Positions 1 to 9,441 are shown, counted from the first letter of the stretch. The stretch: 44,242 nucleotides of DNA from Frankia nepalensis (GCF_016786325.1 NZ_JADWYU010000147.1:1-44242), one strand, 5' to 3'. Numbers and translations: made by a program. Notes: a model not told the origin generated them from the letters alone.

Positions 1-55
1 ACCGGGTCCTACGTCTTCGACATCAGTCGAACCTCCTCAACGAGTACCACTGTTC

Positions 56-958
56 TCATGCGACCTCGTGTCGCACGATCCGGTTGAGCCACGATGAGCC
101 GACGGGGGTGAAGTGGAAGTGGACGTGCGGGTTGTCCTTCAGCCAGTTCTCGACGTCGGGGGTGGTGTGGGTGGACAGGTTGTCGAGCACGACGTGGACC
201 GGCCGGCCGGCGTGCGGGGCGACGGCCTTCTTCACGAACGCCAGGAACGCGGCGCCGTCGCGGACCGGGCGGCACTCGCCGTACACCTGCCCGGTGGCGG
301 TGTTCAGGGCGGCGAACAGGTTCGTCGTGCCGTTGCGGACGTAGTCGTGGGTGCGCTTCTCGGTGGCCCCGAAGCTGATCGGCAGCAGCGGCTGGGTGCG
401 GTCCAACGCCTGCACCTGGGTCTTCTCGTCGACGCGGAGCACGACCGCGGCGGCGGGCGGGTCGAGGTAGAGCCCGACGATATCGGCGACCCTGTCGGCG
501 AACTCCGGGTCGGAGCTGAGCTTGAACGTGCCCTGGCGGTGGGGCTGGAGCCGCTCGGCGCGCCACACCTTCGCCACGTAGTGCCAGGACACCGGCACGC
601 CTGCGGTCCGGGTGACGTAGCGGGCCAGTTCCCGGCTCGACCAGTGCGACAGCCCGGTCTCCGCCGGCGGCGTCGTCCGGGTGAGCGCGACGATCCGCGC
701 CCGCACCGACGGGGGCATCTGCTCACGCCCGGCACCGCGCGGCCGGTCGACCAGGCCGGCCACCCCGTCGGTCTCGTAGCGACCCAGCCACAGGTCCACC
801 GTCGGCCGCGACACCCCAGCCAGTTCCACGATCCGCGCCTTGGTCAGCCCGTCGGCGTGCCACAGCACGATCCGCGCCCGGGTCGCCACGTTCGCCGCCA
901 CGTCCCGGCTGTTGACCAGCGCCGCCAGTTCGGACCTCTGCTCACCGTCCAACTCCAC
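56..958 (-). pseudogene. IS630-type transposase, C-terminus lost
   Basis: This 300-residue reading frame starts at a GTG and matches IS630/Tc1-like transposases. It has an N-terminal helix-turn-helix region (about residues 20-75) and then the DDE domain. The first catalytic Asp lies in RVDEKTQVQALDR and the second in VVLDNLSTH. After the conserved SSWLN the frame runs into RIVRHEVA and stops. Family members continue there with the segment carrying the third acidic residue (usually near VE-WF). The catalytic triad is therefore incomplete and the enzyme should be dead. The break falls near position 90. The right end of the element abuts a fragment of a repeat protein, consistent with insertion into that gene. 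I could not identify the terminal inverted repeats. Confidence 0.85.
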
Positions 959-991
959 AAGATCATTCTAATGGAAGATCGAAGGATGTAA

Positions 992-1354
992 AGGAAACAG
1001 AATCACGAGACACTAGCCACCGACGCCGAGAGGCTCGCCCGCCGGATCACCAAACCGGACGCCCGGGTCCGGGTACTGACCGACGTGGCTGGAGCGCTCG
1101 CCCGGGCAGGTGAGCTTGCCCGCGCCGAGCAGCTCACCCGCGGCATCGCCAACCCTGGCATCCAAGCCCGGGTGCTGGTCGACGTGGCCGGGATGCTCGC
1201 CCAAGCCGACCATTTTAAATCGGCCGTTCGATTTCTTGCGCTAGCCCTCGGCGTCGGAGCCTGGATAAGGCTACCTCTCGCCGCCATTGCAAATTTGAGC
1301 CCCGACGTAATACGCACGATTGCGGATGCGACTGCCAGCGGATGGGAAAATTGA
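992..1354 (+). pseudogene. C-terminal fragment of an Ala/Leu-rich helical repeat protein
   Basis: An open frame without its own start begins just after an in-frame TAA at 989-991. It shows two and a half copies of a repeat of about 34 residues built on the pattern LA-R-I-(P)DA--R--L-DVAGALA-AG. Compare VLTDVAGALARAGELARAEQ with VLVDVAGMLAQAD. Repeats of this kind occur in large TPR-like proteins of Frankia and Streptomyces, often linked to NACHT or CHAT modules. The last 45 residues diverge and look like a natural C-terminus. The 5' end is missing directly beside the IS630 remnant, so truncation by that element is likely. Function is unknown. Confidence 0.6.
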
Positions 1355-1694
1355 AGCGATGATCTGCGCGTTTGCGCGCAAGCGAGCCGCCAGGGCAGAG
1401 CCTTGTCTAGTGCGGTGACCACGAGCGCGTGCGCAGGTTCGGATTAGGCGGCGTGTGGTCGTGGTCGAAGCAGCGGCCGCGCGTGCGCACCCTCCGCCCC
1501 ATGGCGCCAGTAACCATGGGACGGAAGGCCACCCATGTATACCCCCCGAGCCCCAAAGACCAAGCCCGCGCGCCCGTGCCATCGGACCTGCGCTTGAAGG
1601 AGCGGTTCAACTAACCCGGCCGACGCGAACCATCACCCCACAGACGCCCTACCTGCATTTTCGCGAGCTATGCGTATATGCAGTGTCGGTGGGC
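1355..1694. other. No recognisable gene
   Basis: Short open frames occur on both strands, but none has family-like sequence, a ribosome binding site or consistent codon bias. I see nothing convincing here. Confidence 0.5.
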
Positions 1695-1724
1695 CTAGAA
1701 CTCGATCATCGGGTCGAGTTCTAG
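1695..1724. repeat. Perfect 11-bp inverted repeat, 8-nt loop
   Basis: The arms CTAGAACTCGA (1695-1705) and TCGAGTTCTAG (1714-1724) are exact reverse complements around TCATCGGG. There is no T-run on either side, so a classical terminator is not supported. The right arm overlaps the TAG stop (1721-1723) of the minus-strand PepSY remnant, so it could still mark that gene's 3' end. An operator or a recombination end is equally possible. Confidence 0.6.
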
Positions 1725-2158
1725 CCTGATACCGCGGGTCGGCGAGCCTGTCTCACGGACTGCCAGCGTGCCCGAGCACGGGTGAGCCTGGCCGCTGCGA
1801 GATCGAGGGCGAGGAAGGCGCAGAGGCCGAGGCCAAGCAGCGGCAGTGCCCAGCCGACGGCGACGGTCACGACGAGGCCCGCGACCGACATCCGCCGGGG
1901 CAGGTGGCGCCAGCCGCCGCGGGCGGGCGGCGTACCCAGCGGTCGGGCTCGGCCAGCGCGGGTCGGGCAGCGCTGTCACCACATCCGGTAGCCCTATACG
2001 AGGACACAGAGCAGGCCGATCGCGAGGACCGCGAGCAGGATTTGGTTGGCCAGGCCGAACAGCGTGCCCATGTGGGCGTTGATGCCCAGCTGGTCAGTTT
2101 GGCGGGCACCGGCCGTCGGCGCAGTCGACCCGGCCGGTGATCTTCTGGCCGGGTCGGG
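1721..2158 (-). pseudogene. PepSY-associated TM protein, C-terminal piece
   Basis: Read on the minus strand with one frame correction, this encodes the end of a PepSY_TM (iron-reductase-like) membrane protein. The sequence runs GQKITGRVD, then INAHMGTLFGLANQILLAVL, then a hydrophobic helix, GYRM and a final membrane segment (VTVAVGWALPLLGLGLC). A one-base loss before GINAHMG shifts the frame. Two expected Trp codons are stops (TAG before GYRM, TGA before QR), so the gene is dead. The residues that should precede it are found on the plus strand at about 2394-2550, which indicates a local inversion. Confidence 0.65.
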
Positions 2159-2232
2159 TCACGTCCGGCTCGGCGGGCGGGTCGAGGAAACGGACCAGCC
2201 GAAAGACTGGATACCGCGCCTCGGCCCGACCC

Positions 2233-2286
2233 AACACCTATGTCAAGATCGCAGACCTGTGGCGATAGCTGTACCGCGCCGTCGAT
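2233..2286 (+). pseudogene. Short IS6-family transposase remnant (tentative)
   Basis: Eighteen codons read NTYVKIADLWR, a TAG, then LYRAVD. This closely follows the IS6 DDE-domain signature TYVKVAGRW-YLYRAVD, with the Tyr codon replaced by TAG. The better preserved copy at 18.6 kb shows KVAGRWTYLYRAID. The match is short and the flanks do not extend it, so the call is tentative. An IS6 scar here would fit the adjacent inversion. Confidence 0.4.
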
Positions 2287-2393
2287 GCTCTGGACTGCCG
2301 CGCCACCGGACTGTCCACCGAGGTCGAGCGGGCGCAGACGCCGGCCGGTTCGGGTTATCACACCACGACGGGACGGGCGAGGCCCCTGCCGCC

Positions 2394-2550
2394 GCCGACC
2401 TCACCTCGATCGACCGGGTGGCCGCGACCACATGCGCCGCCGGCTTGGACGGACCGCTCGAGGTCGGCCTGCCCGCCAAGGCCACGGCGTGGACGGTCAG
2501 GCAGACGGACAACCAGTGGCTGATGCGTTTCGACGCGGTCACGGTGGACC
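2394..2550 (+). pseudogene. PepSY domain piece, inverted relative to its C-terminus
   Basis: The plus-strand frame reads IDRVAATTCAAGLDGPLEVG, then WTVRQTDNQW and RFDAVTVD. This is the second PepSY domain of PepSY_TM proteins, and it ends where the minus-strand piece at 1721-2158 should begin (after VTVD, followed in the family by a DP-TG stretch). The frame then runs into unrelated sequence at about 2550. The two pieces point away from each other, as expected if about 400 bp was inverted. Confidence 0.55.
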
Positions 2551-2960
2551 GTTCCCGGGCATCCGGCTCTCTGAACCGCGAAGCCGTCCAGAAGGCTTTG
2601 CCCCAGCGGTACCGCGTCGCCGGGCGTACGCCTGAGGTCGTAGATGTGCGGGAAAGATCAGACCACGGTCTCATGCGCGCCGTGTAGTGGTCAGTGTTAA
2701 TGGTGACTGTCACGAGAGGCGTGGAGGCGGCGGCGTTGCGGTCGCCGGTGGATTGAGGACTTGCACGGACGCGAGTCGCGTGGTCGAGGAAGGCTTGGGC
2801 ATCCACCGGCGAGGTTCGCCTACGCAGGACATCCTCCAGGAGGTCTTCTAGCCATAGGTAGGAGTCATCGACCGGAGAGGTCTGGCCTCACATTTCTCGC
2901 CTCTCTCACTACGGACGGCTGTTTGCGTGCCTCGACAGCCAGAGGAGACGGAGGCTGTCG
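2551..2960. other. No recognisable gene
   Basis: Open frames cross this stretch on both strands but I recognise no family. The last 15 bases hold the GGAGG-type ribosome binding site of the next gene. Confidence 0.5.
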
Positions 2961-4112
2961 ATGTCCTTTCAGGAAGCGGATAAGTTTTCGACGCCGCGGG
3001 TCAGGGACGACTGGGAAGGAAACTCGGCGACCTATGGCGCGCGCGCAGATCCACGACCAGGTCCGGTAAAGGGCATCCCGGGCAGCGGGCCGTCGGTATC
3101 CAGGACCCGCATCGATCTCGGACCGGACGCGATCGGCGCCATGCCTGCCTCGCCGACGAACATCACGAACAGCGGCGGGAGGCGCCGGCGGCCGGGCCGT
3201 GGCCGGACGGCGGGCGTTGTGGTCCTCTGCATCCTTGGCGGTCTTCTCTGCGTGACGTCTCTTGTGGCTCGGTGGGTGGCTGGCGAGGTCCTCGATACCA
3301 ACGCCTACCTCAGGACTGTCGGGCCGTTGGCGGACGACCCGGCGATTCAGGATGCGGTCGCGTCCCAAGTGGCCAAGGCGGTCGGCAGACAGCTCGAGCA
3401 GCGGACCAGCGCGCAGGATCCTCGCTCGATCACCGGCCTGGTAGCCGAAGCGGTCGCTGGAGGAGCCGAAGGGATCACGCACCGGGTCGTGCTCGACTTC
3501 GTTCGCAGCGAGGCGTTCAGAAACGTATGGATTGACATCAACAGAGTCGCGCACGCCAACCTAGTAGCGGTGCTCGAGGATCGTCCTGGAAACCTGATCG
3601 CGGTGGACGAGGATGGTCTTCTGACCCTCGATCTCGGCCCGGTGGTCGCCGCCGTCGCGCAGAAGCTGGCCGTCTTCGGACTCCCCGAAGACCATCTTGG
3701 CTCGCTGTCGATTCCGGTCCGGCTGACCGAGATCAGTGGAATCAGCCGAGCTAGGCTGGCTGCCGACTGGCTCGCGCGCGCGGCGTTCTGGCTTCCGTTG
3801 CTCACGCTGGTGACGCTGGCCGGGGCTGTCCTAAGTGCCGTACACCGCCAACGGATGATGATCATCGTTGGGGTGGGTGTCGCCGCCGTGATGACGGTCT
3901 TCTCACTGTTCCTGAACGTCGGACGGTCAGCGCTGTTGGGTCGGATGGCGGACGGTGATCTGCACCGGGCCGCGGCGGCCGTCGTCGACCAGCTAACCGG
4001 GTCCCTGCGCGGCGAGATGTGGAGCACAACCTTCGCGGGGCTGGCTGTCGCCATGCTCGGGGCCATCCTGCTCGCCGCGCGCGCCAGGCGCGTTCGGCGG
4101 CCCTCGTGGTAA
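2961..4112 (+). CDS. Membrane protein with large external loop, function unknown
   Basis: This 383-residue protein matches a widespread but uncharacterised actinobacterial membrane family. A hydrophilic N-terminus of about 70 residues precedes a first membrane helix (about 75-97, VVVLCILGGLLCV). Then comes a loop of about 170 residues opening with VLDTNAYLRTVGPLADDPAI, the recognisable family motif. Three closely packed helices (about 272-292, 297-320, 357-377) and a basic tail end it. The loop is probably outside the cell. The ATG at 2961 has a good GGAGG eight bases upstream. Codon bias over the first 60 codons is weak, so the internal ATG at 3141 (MPASPTNI) is a real alternative. The gene stands alone, 225 bases before the ABC operon on the same strand. 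Confidence 0.7.
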   Translation: MSFQEADKFSTPRVRDDWEGNSATYGARADPRPGPVKGIPGSGPSVSRTRIDLGPDAIGAMPASPTNITNSGGRRRRPGRGRTAGVVVLCILGGLLCVTSLVARWVAGEVLDTNAYLRTVGPLADDPAIQDAVASQVAKAVGRQLEQRTSAQDPRSITGLVAEAVAGGAEGITHRVVLDFVRSEAFRNVWIDINRVAHANLVAVLEDRPGNLIAVDEDGLLTLDLGPVVAAVAQKLAVFGLPEDHLGSLSIPVRLTEISGISRARLAADWLARAAFWLPLLTLVTLAGAVLSAVHRQRMMIIVGVGVAAVMTVFSLFLNVGRSALLGRMADGDLHRAAAAVVDQLTGSLRGEMWSTTFAGLAVAMLGAILLAARARRVRRPSW

Positions 4113-4337
4113 GGCCGCCGCCGCGGATACGCCAGGGACTCCCGCCGATCGCCCGTAAATCTGGCGGTCAGGAGCGTGTGCCTCGCGCGGCCCGGAGTAC
4201 TCCCGTGGTTGTAGCAGGTACGACCTGCGGCGTAGCGCGCCGATCTTGAAGTTCGCCCTCAGGGCTGTCGGCACCGGGGCTCTGGATTCCTAGCGTGATA
4301 ACCGTCCACGAAGCACCGACGACGAGATGAGGATTTG

Positions 4338-5306
4338 ATGATCGAGGCGCGCGGGCTGACCAAGCGCTATGGGGAGAAGGTTGCCGTCGAGGACCTGAGC
4401 TTCACCGCCCGGCCGGGGGTGGTGACCGGCTTTCTCGGCCCGAACGGCGCCGGGAAGTCGACCACGATGCGGATGATCCTGGGGCTCGACCGGCCGACCC
4501 GCGGCGAGGTGCGGGTCAACGGGCTCCGATACCAGGACATGACCGACCCGCTGTGCCAGGTCGGCGCCCTGCTGGAGGCGCGGGCGGTGCACACCGGCCG
4601 CAGCGCCCGCAACCATCTGCTCGCCCTGGCGCAGACCCACGGGATCTCCGCCCGACGGGTGGACGAGGTGATCGGGCTCGCCGGCCTGACCGACGTGGCC
4701 GGCAGGCGAGTCGGCGGGTTCTCGCTGGGGATGGGCCAGCGGCTGGGCATCGCCTCGGCGCTGCTCGGCGACCCGGCCACGATCATCCTGGACGAGCCGG
4801 TCAACGGGCTCGACCCGGAGGGCATCCGGTGGATCAGGAACCTGCTCTCCCAGCTCGCCACCGAAGGGCGGACCGTGTTCCTGTCCTCCCATCTGATGAG
4901 CGAGATGGCCCTGGTCGCGACACACCTGGTGGTGGTCGGCCGGGGACGGCTGATCGCCCAGACCTCGGTGGCGGACTTCATCGCCGCCGCGTCCCCGAAC
5001 ACCGTACGTGTGCGGTCGCCGCAGGCGATCCCGCTGCGCGAGGCGCTCGCGGGGCACGGAGTAACCATCACGGCCACCGGCGAGGACACCCTCGAGATCA
5101 CCGGGCGGACCAACGAGGAGATCGGGGAGGCGGCGCGGGCCTGCGGCATCGCCCTGTACGAGCTGACCCGCCACCAGGTGTCGCTGGAGGACGCATTCAT
5201 GGATTTGACGCGCGACGCGGTCGAGTACCACGCGACGAACGCGCCGGCGCCGGCCGGCGCGTCGGCTGGCCGGCGGTCCGCGGCACACGCGGGGGTGGCG
5301 GCATGA
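4338..5306 (+). CDS. ABC transporter ATP-binding protein
   Basis: This 322-residue ATPase of an ABC-2 type exporter (DrrA/CcmA-like) hydrolyses ATP on the inner face of the membrane to drive export. Walker A is GPNGAGKS at residues 34-41. The signature loop is the variant FSLGMGQ common in this subfamily, followed by Walker B IILDEP and the D-loop NGLDPEG. A C-terminal region of about 100 residues fits the regulatory extension of the group. The ATG at 4338 follows an ATGAGGA motif; a TTG one codon earlier is less likely. The stop overlaps the next start as ATGA, so the permease is translationally coupled. The substrate cannot be read from the sequence. Confidence 0.93.
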   Translation: MIEARGLTKRYGEKVAVEDLSFTARPGVVTGFLGPNGAGKSTTMRMILGLDRPTRGEVRVNGLRYQDMTDPLCQVGALLEARAVHTGRSARNHLLALAQTHGISARRVDEVIGLAGLTDVAGRRVGGFSLGMGQRLGIASALLGDPATIILDEPVNGLDPEGIRWIRNLLSQLATEGRTVFLSSHLMSEMALVATHLVVVGRGRLIAQTSVADFIAAASPNTVRVRSPQAIPLREALAGHGVTITATGEDTLEITGRTNEEIGEAARACGIALYELTRHQVSLEDAFMDLTRDAVEYHATNAPAPAGASAGRRSAAHAGVAA

Positions 5307-6199
5307 CCCGGATCGCGACCGCCGACGGAACCGCGCCCTCCGTTCCGAGCCAGGGCCGTCGAAGCCGGGCCCACGGCCCGGCGGGCGCAGGCCGCCCTTC
5401 TTCGGTCCGCGCGCGTCGCCGGATCGGGGTGACGGGGCGGCGGGTGGCACGCTCGGAATGGACGAAGATCATCTCCTTGCGGTCCACGGTCTGGACGTTG
5501 CTCGCCGCCTTCGTGATGACGGTCGGCCTCGCCGTCGTGTTCGCCGTGACGCTGGCCGGCCGGTGGGATGACATGTCACCGGCCGACCGCGCCGACCACG
5601 ACCTGACCTCGCTCACCCTCCTCGGGGTCAACCTCGCCCAGCTCGCGATCGGCGTGCTGGGCGTGCTGGTGGTCAGCGGCGAGTACTCCACCGGGATGAT
5701 CCGGGCGACGCTGAGCGCGGTGCCGCGCCGGCTGCCGGTGCTGTGGGCGAAGTCGGCCGTGTTCGGCCTGCTCGCGTTCGCCCTGATGCTGGTCACGGCG
5801 CTGGTGGCGTTCCTGGTGGGACAGGCGATCCTGTCGACCAAGGGCATCGACCTGTCTCTCGCCGACCCCGGGGCGTTCCGTGGGGTCGTCGGCGCCGCGT
5901 TCTACGTCACCGCCATCGGCCTGCTCGGCCTCGGCCTCGGCGCGCTGCTGCGCAGCACGCCCGGAGCGATCGCAGGCCTGTTCGGGCTGGTCCTGGTGAT
6001 ACCGATGGTCGTCTCGTTCCTGCCGGACAGCCTGGACGGCCTGGAGCGTTATCTGCCTTCCATGGCCGGCAACGCGGTCATGCGGGCACTTCCGGACCCG
6101 GATGTGCTCTCGCCGGGTGGCGGGTTCCTGACTCTCCTGCTGTACGTGGCCGTCACGCTCGCCGCCGCCGCGGTTGGCCTGCGCCGTCGAGACGCCTGA
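5303..6199 (+). CDS. ABC-2 type transporter permease
   Basis: This 298-residue integral membrane partner of the preceding ATPase overlaps it by four bases (ATGA). A basic, Arg-rich N-terminus of about 55 residues comes first. The coupling segment VARSEWTKIISLRSTVWTLL follows, typical of ABC-2 permeases. Six hydrophobic stretches can be seen, including VWTLLAAFVMTVGLAVVF, LLAFALMLVTALVAFLV and a final LLLYVAVTLAAAAVGL. The motif VSGEYSTGMIRATLSAVPRR is highly characteristic of the family. Together the two genes should make a small-molecule or lipid exporter. A two-component system starts 128 bases downstream on the same strand and probably senses the same stress. Confidence 0.9.
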   Translation: MTRIATADGTAPSVPSQGRRSRAHGPAGAGRPSSVRARRRIGVTGRRVARSEWTKIISLRSTVWTLLAAFVMTVGLAVVFAVTLAGRWDDMSPADRADHDLTSLTLLGVNLAQLAIGVLGVLVVSGEYSTGMIRATLSAVPRRLPVLWAKSAVFGLLAFALMLVTALVAFLVGQAILSTKGIDLSLADPGAFRGVVGAAFYVTAIGLLGLGLGALLRSTPGAIAGLFGLVLVIPMVVSFLPDSLDGLERYLPSMAGNAVMRALPDPDVLSPGGGFLTLLLYVAVTLAAAAVGLRRRDA

Positions 6200-6326
6200 G
6201 GCGTGAGCCTTGCCGCACCCTCGCCACCGCCCGGCCGGATCATTCCAGCCGGGCAAGGGCTTCGCGGGCCTGGCCGGGTCTCGGACCAGTCGCTGGGCGT
6301 CCGGTACCCGTCGCACCGAGGGCACG

Positions 6327-7706
6327 ATGGAAGACATGGCAGTTCCCACCGCCGTCCCACCATGGACTCGCGGCCGGTACGCGGGTGCCGGACCGGATCA
6401 GAACCCAGCCGCGACGGCCGCCCGCCCGCCCGCCCCGCCCGGATCGCGCAGGGCGCGATCCCAGCCAGGCTCCGCGGTACCGCGGGACCAGCCTGGCATT
6501 GTCTTCGGGCGGCTTCGGTCGACCGTGGTCGGGCGGCTGCTGAGCGCTCATCCGACCGCGCTGGACACGGGTCTGGCCCTGCTGCTCATCGCGTTCTCCC
6601 TGCCGGGTCTGGTGACCCGGGCGGCCGGGCTAGGCGCCACGGCCATGACGGTGGTGATGTTCGCTCCGTTGGCGTTGCGGCGGCGGTCGCCGGCAGGGGT
6701 CTTCGCGGTCATTGCCGTGCTCGCCCTCGCGCAGTGGCTGCTCGACCTGCCATGCGAGGGCGCGTTGGCCCTGCTGGTGGCTTTCTACACGGTCGCCGCG
6801 CGATGCTCCCGACGAACGATCCTGGCGGCGGCCGGCGTGCTCGCCGTAGGCGTGGTGCTCGCGACGCTCAGGTGGGCGACCGACCCGCAGACGTCGACGC
6901 TCGGCGCCGCGACGCTAATGATCACCTTGGTGACCCTCGCCGGCGTGCTCGGCCTCAACGTCGGGACGCGGCGGGCCTACGTCGCCGCTCTCCTGGACCG
7001 GGCCGCCCGGCTAGAGCGGGAGCGGGACCAGCAGGCCCAGCTCGCGACCGCCGCGGAGCGCGCCCGGATCGCCCGCGAGATGCACGATGTCATCGCGCAC
7101 AACCTGGCGGTGATGGTCGCGTTGGCGGACGGGGCGACGTTCGCGGTGGACCACTCACCTTCCGAGGCGTCGGAGGCGATCGGAGCGGTGTCCGCGGCGG
7201 GCCGGGAGGCGCTGGCCGAGATGCGCAGGTTGCTGGGGGTGCTTCGTGACGACCGGTCAACCGGGGCCACGGCCCCACAGCCTGGCATCACACAGATCGA
7301 TGGCCTTATCGCGCAGGTGCGTCGCACCGGGCTTCCCGTGAGCTTCCAGATCGAGGGCGCGCTGCGTGCCTTCGCGCCCGGTGTCCAGCTCACCGTCTTC
7401 CGCCTGGTGCAGGAGGCGCTCACCAACACGCTCAAGCACGGGGGACCAGCGGCGACTGCCGCGGTACGGCTGGCCTTCGACGACACCGGCGTGGATGTCG
7501 TCGTCGACGACACCGGACGCGGCGCCGCCATCCCGGCGACCGGCCCCCGCGGAGGTGGACAGGGACTCGTCGGCATGCGCGAGCGCGCCGCGGTCCACGG
7601 CGGCACGGTGACAGCCGGGCCGTGCCAGGGCGGCGGCTGGCGTGTGACCGCCCGGGTCAACGGCCAGCTGGCCCAGCAGCCCGTCGAGGAACGTGAAGCA
7701 TCGTGA
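6327..7706 (+). CDS. NarL-type sensor histidine kinase
   Basis: From the ATG at 6327 this is a 459-residue membrane kinase with four or five hydrophobic segments between about residues 80 and 220. A short coiled stretch (RLERERDQQAQL) leads to the HisKA_3 dimerisation box RIAREMHDVIAHN, with the phospho-acceptor His at about 253. The HATPase_c domain shows the N box QEALTNTLKHG, the G1 box VVDDTGRGA and GGGQGLVGMRERA. It autophosphorylates and passes phosphate to the regulator encoded 100 bases downstream. The frame is open back to a TTG at 6210, but the stretch before 6327 is low-complexity and lacks a ribosome binding site. The position after an ABC-2 exporter is a common actinobacterial arrangement. 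Confidence 0.9.
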   Translation: MEDMAVPTAVPPWTRGRYAGAGPDQNPAATAARPPAPPGSRRARSQPGSAVPRDQPGIVFGRLRSTVVGRLLSAHPTALDTGLALLLIAFSLPGLVTRAAGLGATAMTVVMFAPLALRRRSPAGVFAVIAVLALAQWLLDLPCEGALALLVAFYTVAARCSRRTILAAAGVLAVGVVLATLRWATDPQTSTLGAATLMITLVTLAGVLGLNVGTRRAYVAALLDRAARLERERDQQAQLATAAERARIAREMHDVIAHNLAVMVALADGATFAVDHSPSEASEAIGAVSAAGREALAEMRRLLGVLRDDRSTGATAPQPGITQIDGLIAQVRRTGLPVSFQIEGALRAFAPGVQLTVFRLVQEALTNTLKHGGPAATAAVRLAFDDTGVDVVVDDTGRGAAIPATGPRGGGQGLVGMRERAAVHGGTVTAGPCQGGGWRVTARVNGQLAQQPVEEREAS

Positions 7707-7805
7707 ACGGATCCGACCGCCCGCGTGAGCAGGGCCAGGAGCTGGCCATGTGTGCGCGGTCGCTGGTGACCGCCTCGAAACAGGCAGAAGGATGATCACA
7801 GAACG

Positions 7806-8540
7806 ATGAGCATCAGGGTCCTGCTGGTGGATGATCAGCCACTGCTGCGGATGGGCTTCCGACTGGTGCTACAGGCCCAGGACGATGTCGTCGTCGTCGG
7901 CGAGGCGGGCGACGGCGAGGAGGCGATCGACCTCGCCGTGCGTACCGGACCAGACGTCGTCCTGATGGACATCCGCATGCCAGGCATCGACGGCATCGAA
8001 GCGACCCGGCGGATTGTCTCCTCCCGGCCGGCCTCCCGGGTGTTGATCCTCACGACGTTCGACCTGGACGAATACACCTACGCCGCCCTGCGGGCCGGGG
8101 CCAGCGGGTTCCTGCTCAAGGACGTTCCGCCCGCCGACCTGCTGTCGGCGATCCGGGCCGTCGCCACGGGCGATGCCGTGGTGGCGCCCAGCGTCACTCG
8201 GCGGCTGCTCGACGCCTTCGCGCACCGTCTGCCAGGGCCGGAGGACCATTCCGGCAGCGGCGACGGAGCGCGGGCCGCCGGTGGCGGGCGGCAGGCCGAC
8301 GAGCGACTCGGCCGACTCACCGAGCGGGAGCGCGACGTGTTGGCGCAGGTCGCCAGTGGACGGTCGAACTCCGAGATCGCGGCCCGTCTCGTCCTGGCCG
8401 AAGCCACCGTGAAGACCCACGTCGGCCGGATCCTGTCCAAGCTGGAACTGCGGGACCGGGTGCAGGCGGTGGTGTTCGCCTACGAGACCGGGATCGTCCA
8501 GCCCGCTTCCGCCCCGCCTCGCCAACTTCCCACGGTGTAG
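7806..8540 (+). CDS. NarL/FixJ-family response regulator
   Basis: This 244-residue cytoplasmic transcription factor is the partner of the kinase just upstream. The receiver domain (about 1-120) has the acidic pair D9-D10, the phosphorylation site D55 in VVLMDIRMPG, the switch Thr in LILTTFD and the conserved Lys in GFLLKDVPP. A Gly/Ser-rich linker (about 150-170) joins it to a GerE/LuxR helix-turn-helix: LTERERDVLAQVASGRSNSE, then ATVKTHVGRILSKLELRDRV. On phosphorylation it should bind promoter DNA, most likely that of the exporter genes upstream. It starts at ATG 7806 after a weak purine-rich stretch. Confidence 0.93.
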   Translation: MSIRVLLVDDQPLLRMGFRLVLQAQDDVVVVGEAGDGEEAIDLAVRTGPDVVLMDIRMPGIDGIEATRRIVSSRPASRVLILTTFDLDEYTYAALRAGASGFLLKDVPPADLLSAIRAVATGDAVVAPSVTRRLLDAFAHRLPGPEDHSGSGDGARAAGGGRQADERLGRLTERERDVLAQVASGRSNSEIAARLVLAEATVKTHVGRILSKLELRDRVQAVVFAYETGIVQPASAPPRQLPTV

Positions 8541-8767
8541 CGCCCGCTCTGAGCCGTGGGCGCGTGGCGGCGAGCTCGGCCGTTCGCGCCGCGCTGGCCA
8601 AGGAGATCCAGGATCGGGTTGGCCGTGTCGACTGCGAGGCCCAACCCGCGTCCCTCACCTTCACCACGACAGCAGGACGATCGGCAGCGACGGTAGGACT
8701 TCAGGAAGCCTGAAACGCCTTCAACACACGACCTCGACCAGGAAGGACACAGGGAGACTCTGTCCCC

Positions 8768-9274
8768 GTGGGGATCGCCTGCCAGCAGGCCCTCAGCAGC
8801 TGCGCGGAAATCGAGGGCTATTTAATAGTGGCGCCCGCTGTCGACCTGTCGGTGGTCGCCCTTCTGTTGGGTAGCCGGCAACTCGCTGTGAACGGCGGGC
8901 CGGTGGAGGTATTGCGCTCCGCGCGGCGGCTGCTTCTCTTCGCGAGCGTTATCTGGAGCTGTTGTAGTGCCGTGTGCCACGTCCATCACGAATGGCTGAG
9001 TCCGATGAGATTCCGTCGTAGACATTATTATCTCAACCTCGTGCAGCACGTGCGCGAAGAAGCCGAGGAAGCGGCGAGGTTCCCGTCGCCGATCCGCCGT
9101 CGCCTCTGGACCGAGATGAGGCATCACCAGCGTCGCGGCAAACCGGACTGGCAGCCCGGCGGTCGCCTGCTGCCGATCGTCGACCGCCAACAGTCACGCG
9201 CCGGCTGGCGCTATCGGACGGGCCCGCGGCGACTCAAGCCCGCGGCCACCTCCCGATGGAGCAAGCCGCGATGA
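8768..9274 (+). CDS. Doubtful hypothetical protein
   Basis: This GTG-started frame of 168 codons lies in an otherwise empty stretch of 900 bases between the response regulator and the giant kinase gene. A mildly hydrophobic first half (LIVAPAVDLSVVALLLGSRQ and LLLFASVIWSCC) is followed by a very basic second half. Third-position GC is lower than in the neighbouring genes and no ribosome binding site stands out. I recognise no family. It may be a degraded membrane protein or a chance frame. The flanks 8541-8767 and 9275-9441 show no gene. Confidence 0.25.
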   Translation: MGIACQQALSSCAEIEGYLIVAPAVDLSVVALLLGSRQLAVNGGPVEVLRSARRLLLFASVIWSCCSAVCHVHHEWLSPMRFRRRHYYLNLVQHVREEAEEAARFPSPIRRRLWTEMRHHQRRGKPDWQPGGRLLPIVDRQQSRAGWRYRTGPRRLKPAATSRWSKPR

Positions 9275-9441
9275 AGCATGCGCCCGCGGCACGATCACCG
9301 TGGTAGTCCCACTTGCCCTGCTTCGCGAATTCTGACGCACGGGCCCGCACTCACCGCCCGAGTTGCGGGGTCGTGATCGGGGGAAGGCTGGTGGGTGAGC
9401 AGGATGTGACCGCGCACGATTGGTAGATGGGTTTTTGATCG

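Noticed and set aside
5303-6543. Long alternative frames over the ABC permease and histidine kinase
   Set aside because: They are Arg/Pro/Gly-rich shadow translations of genes with clear families.
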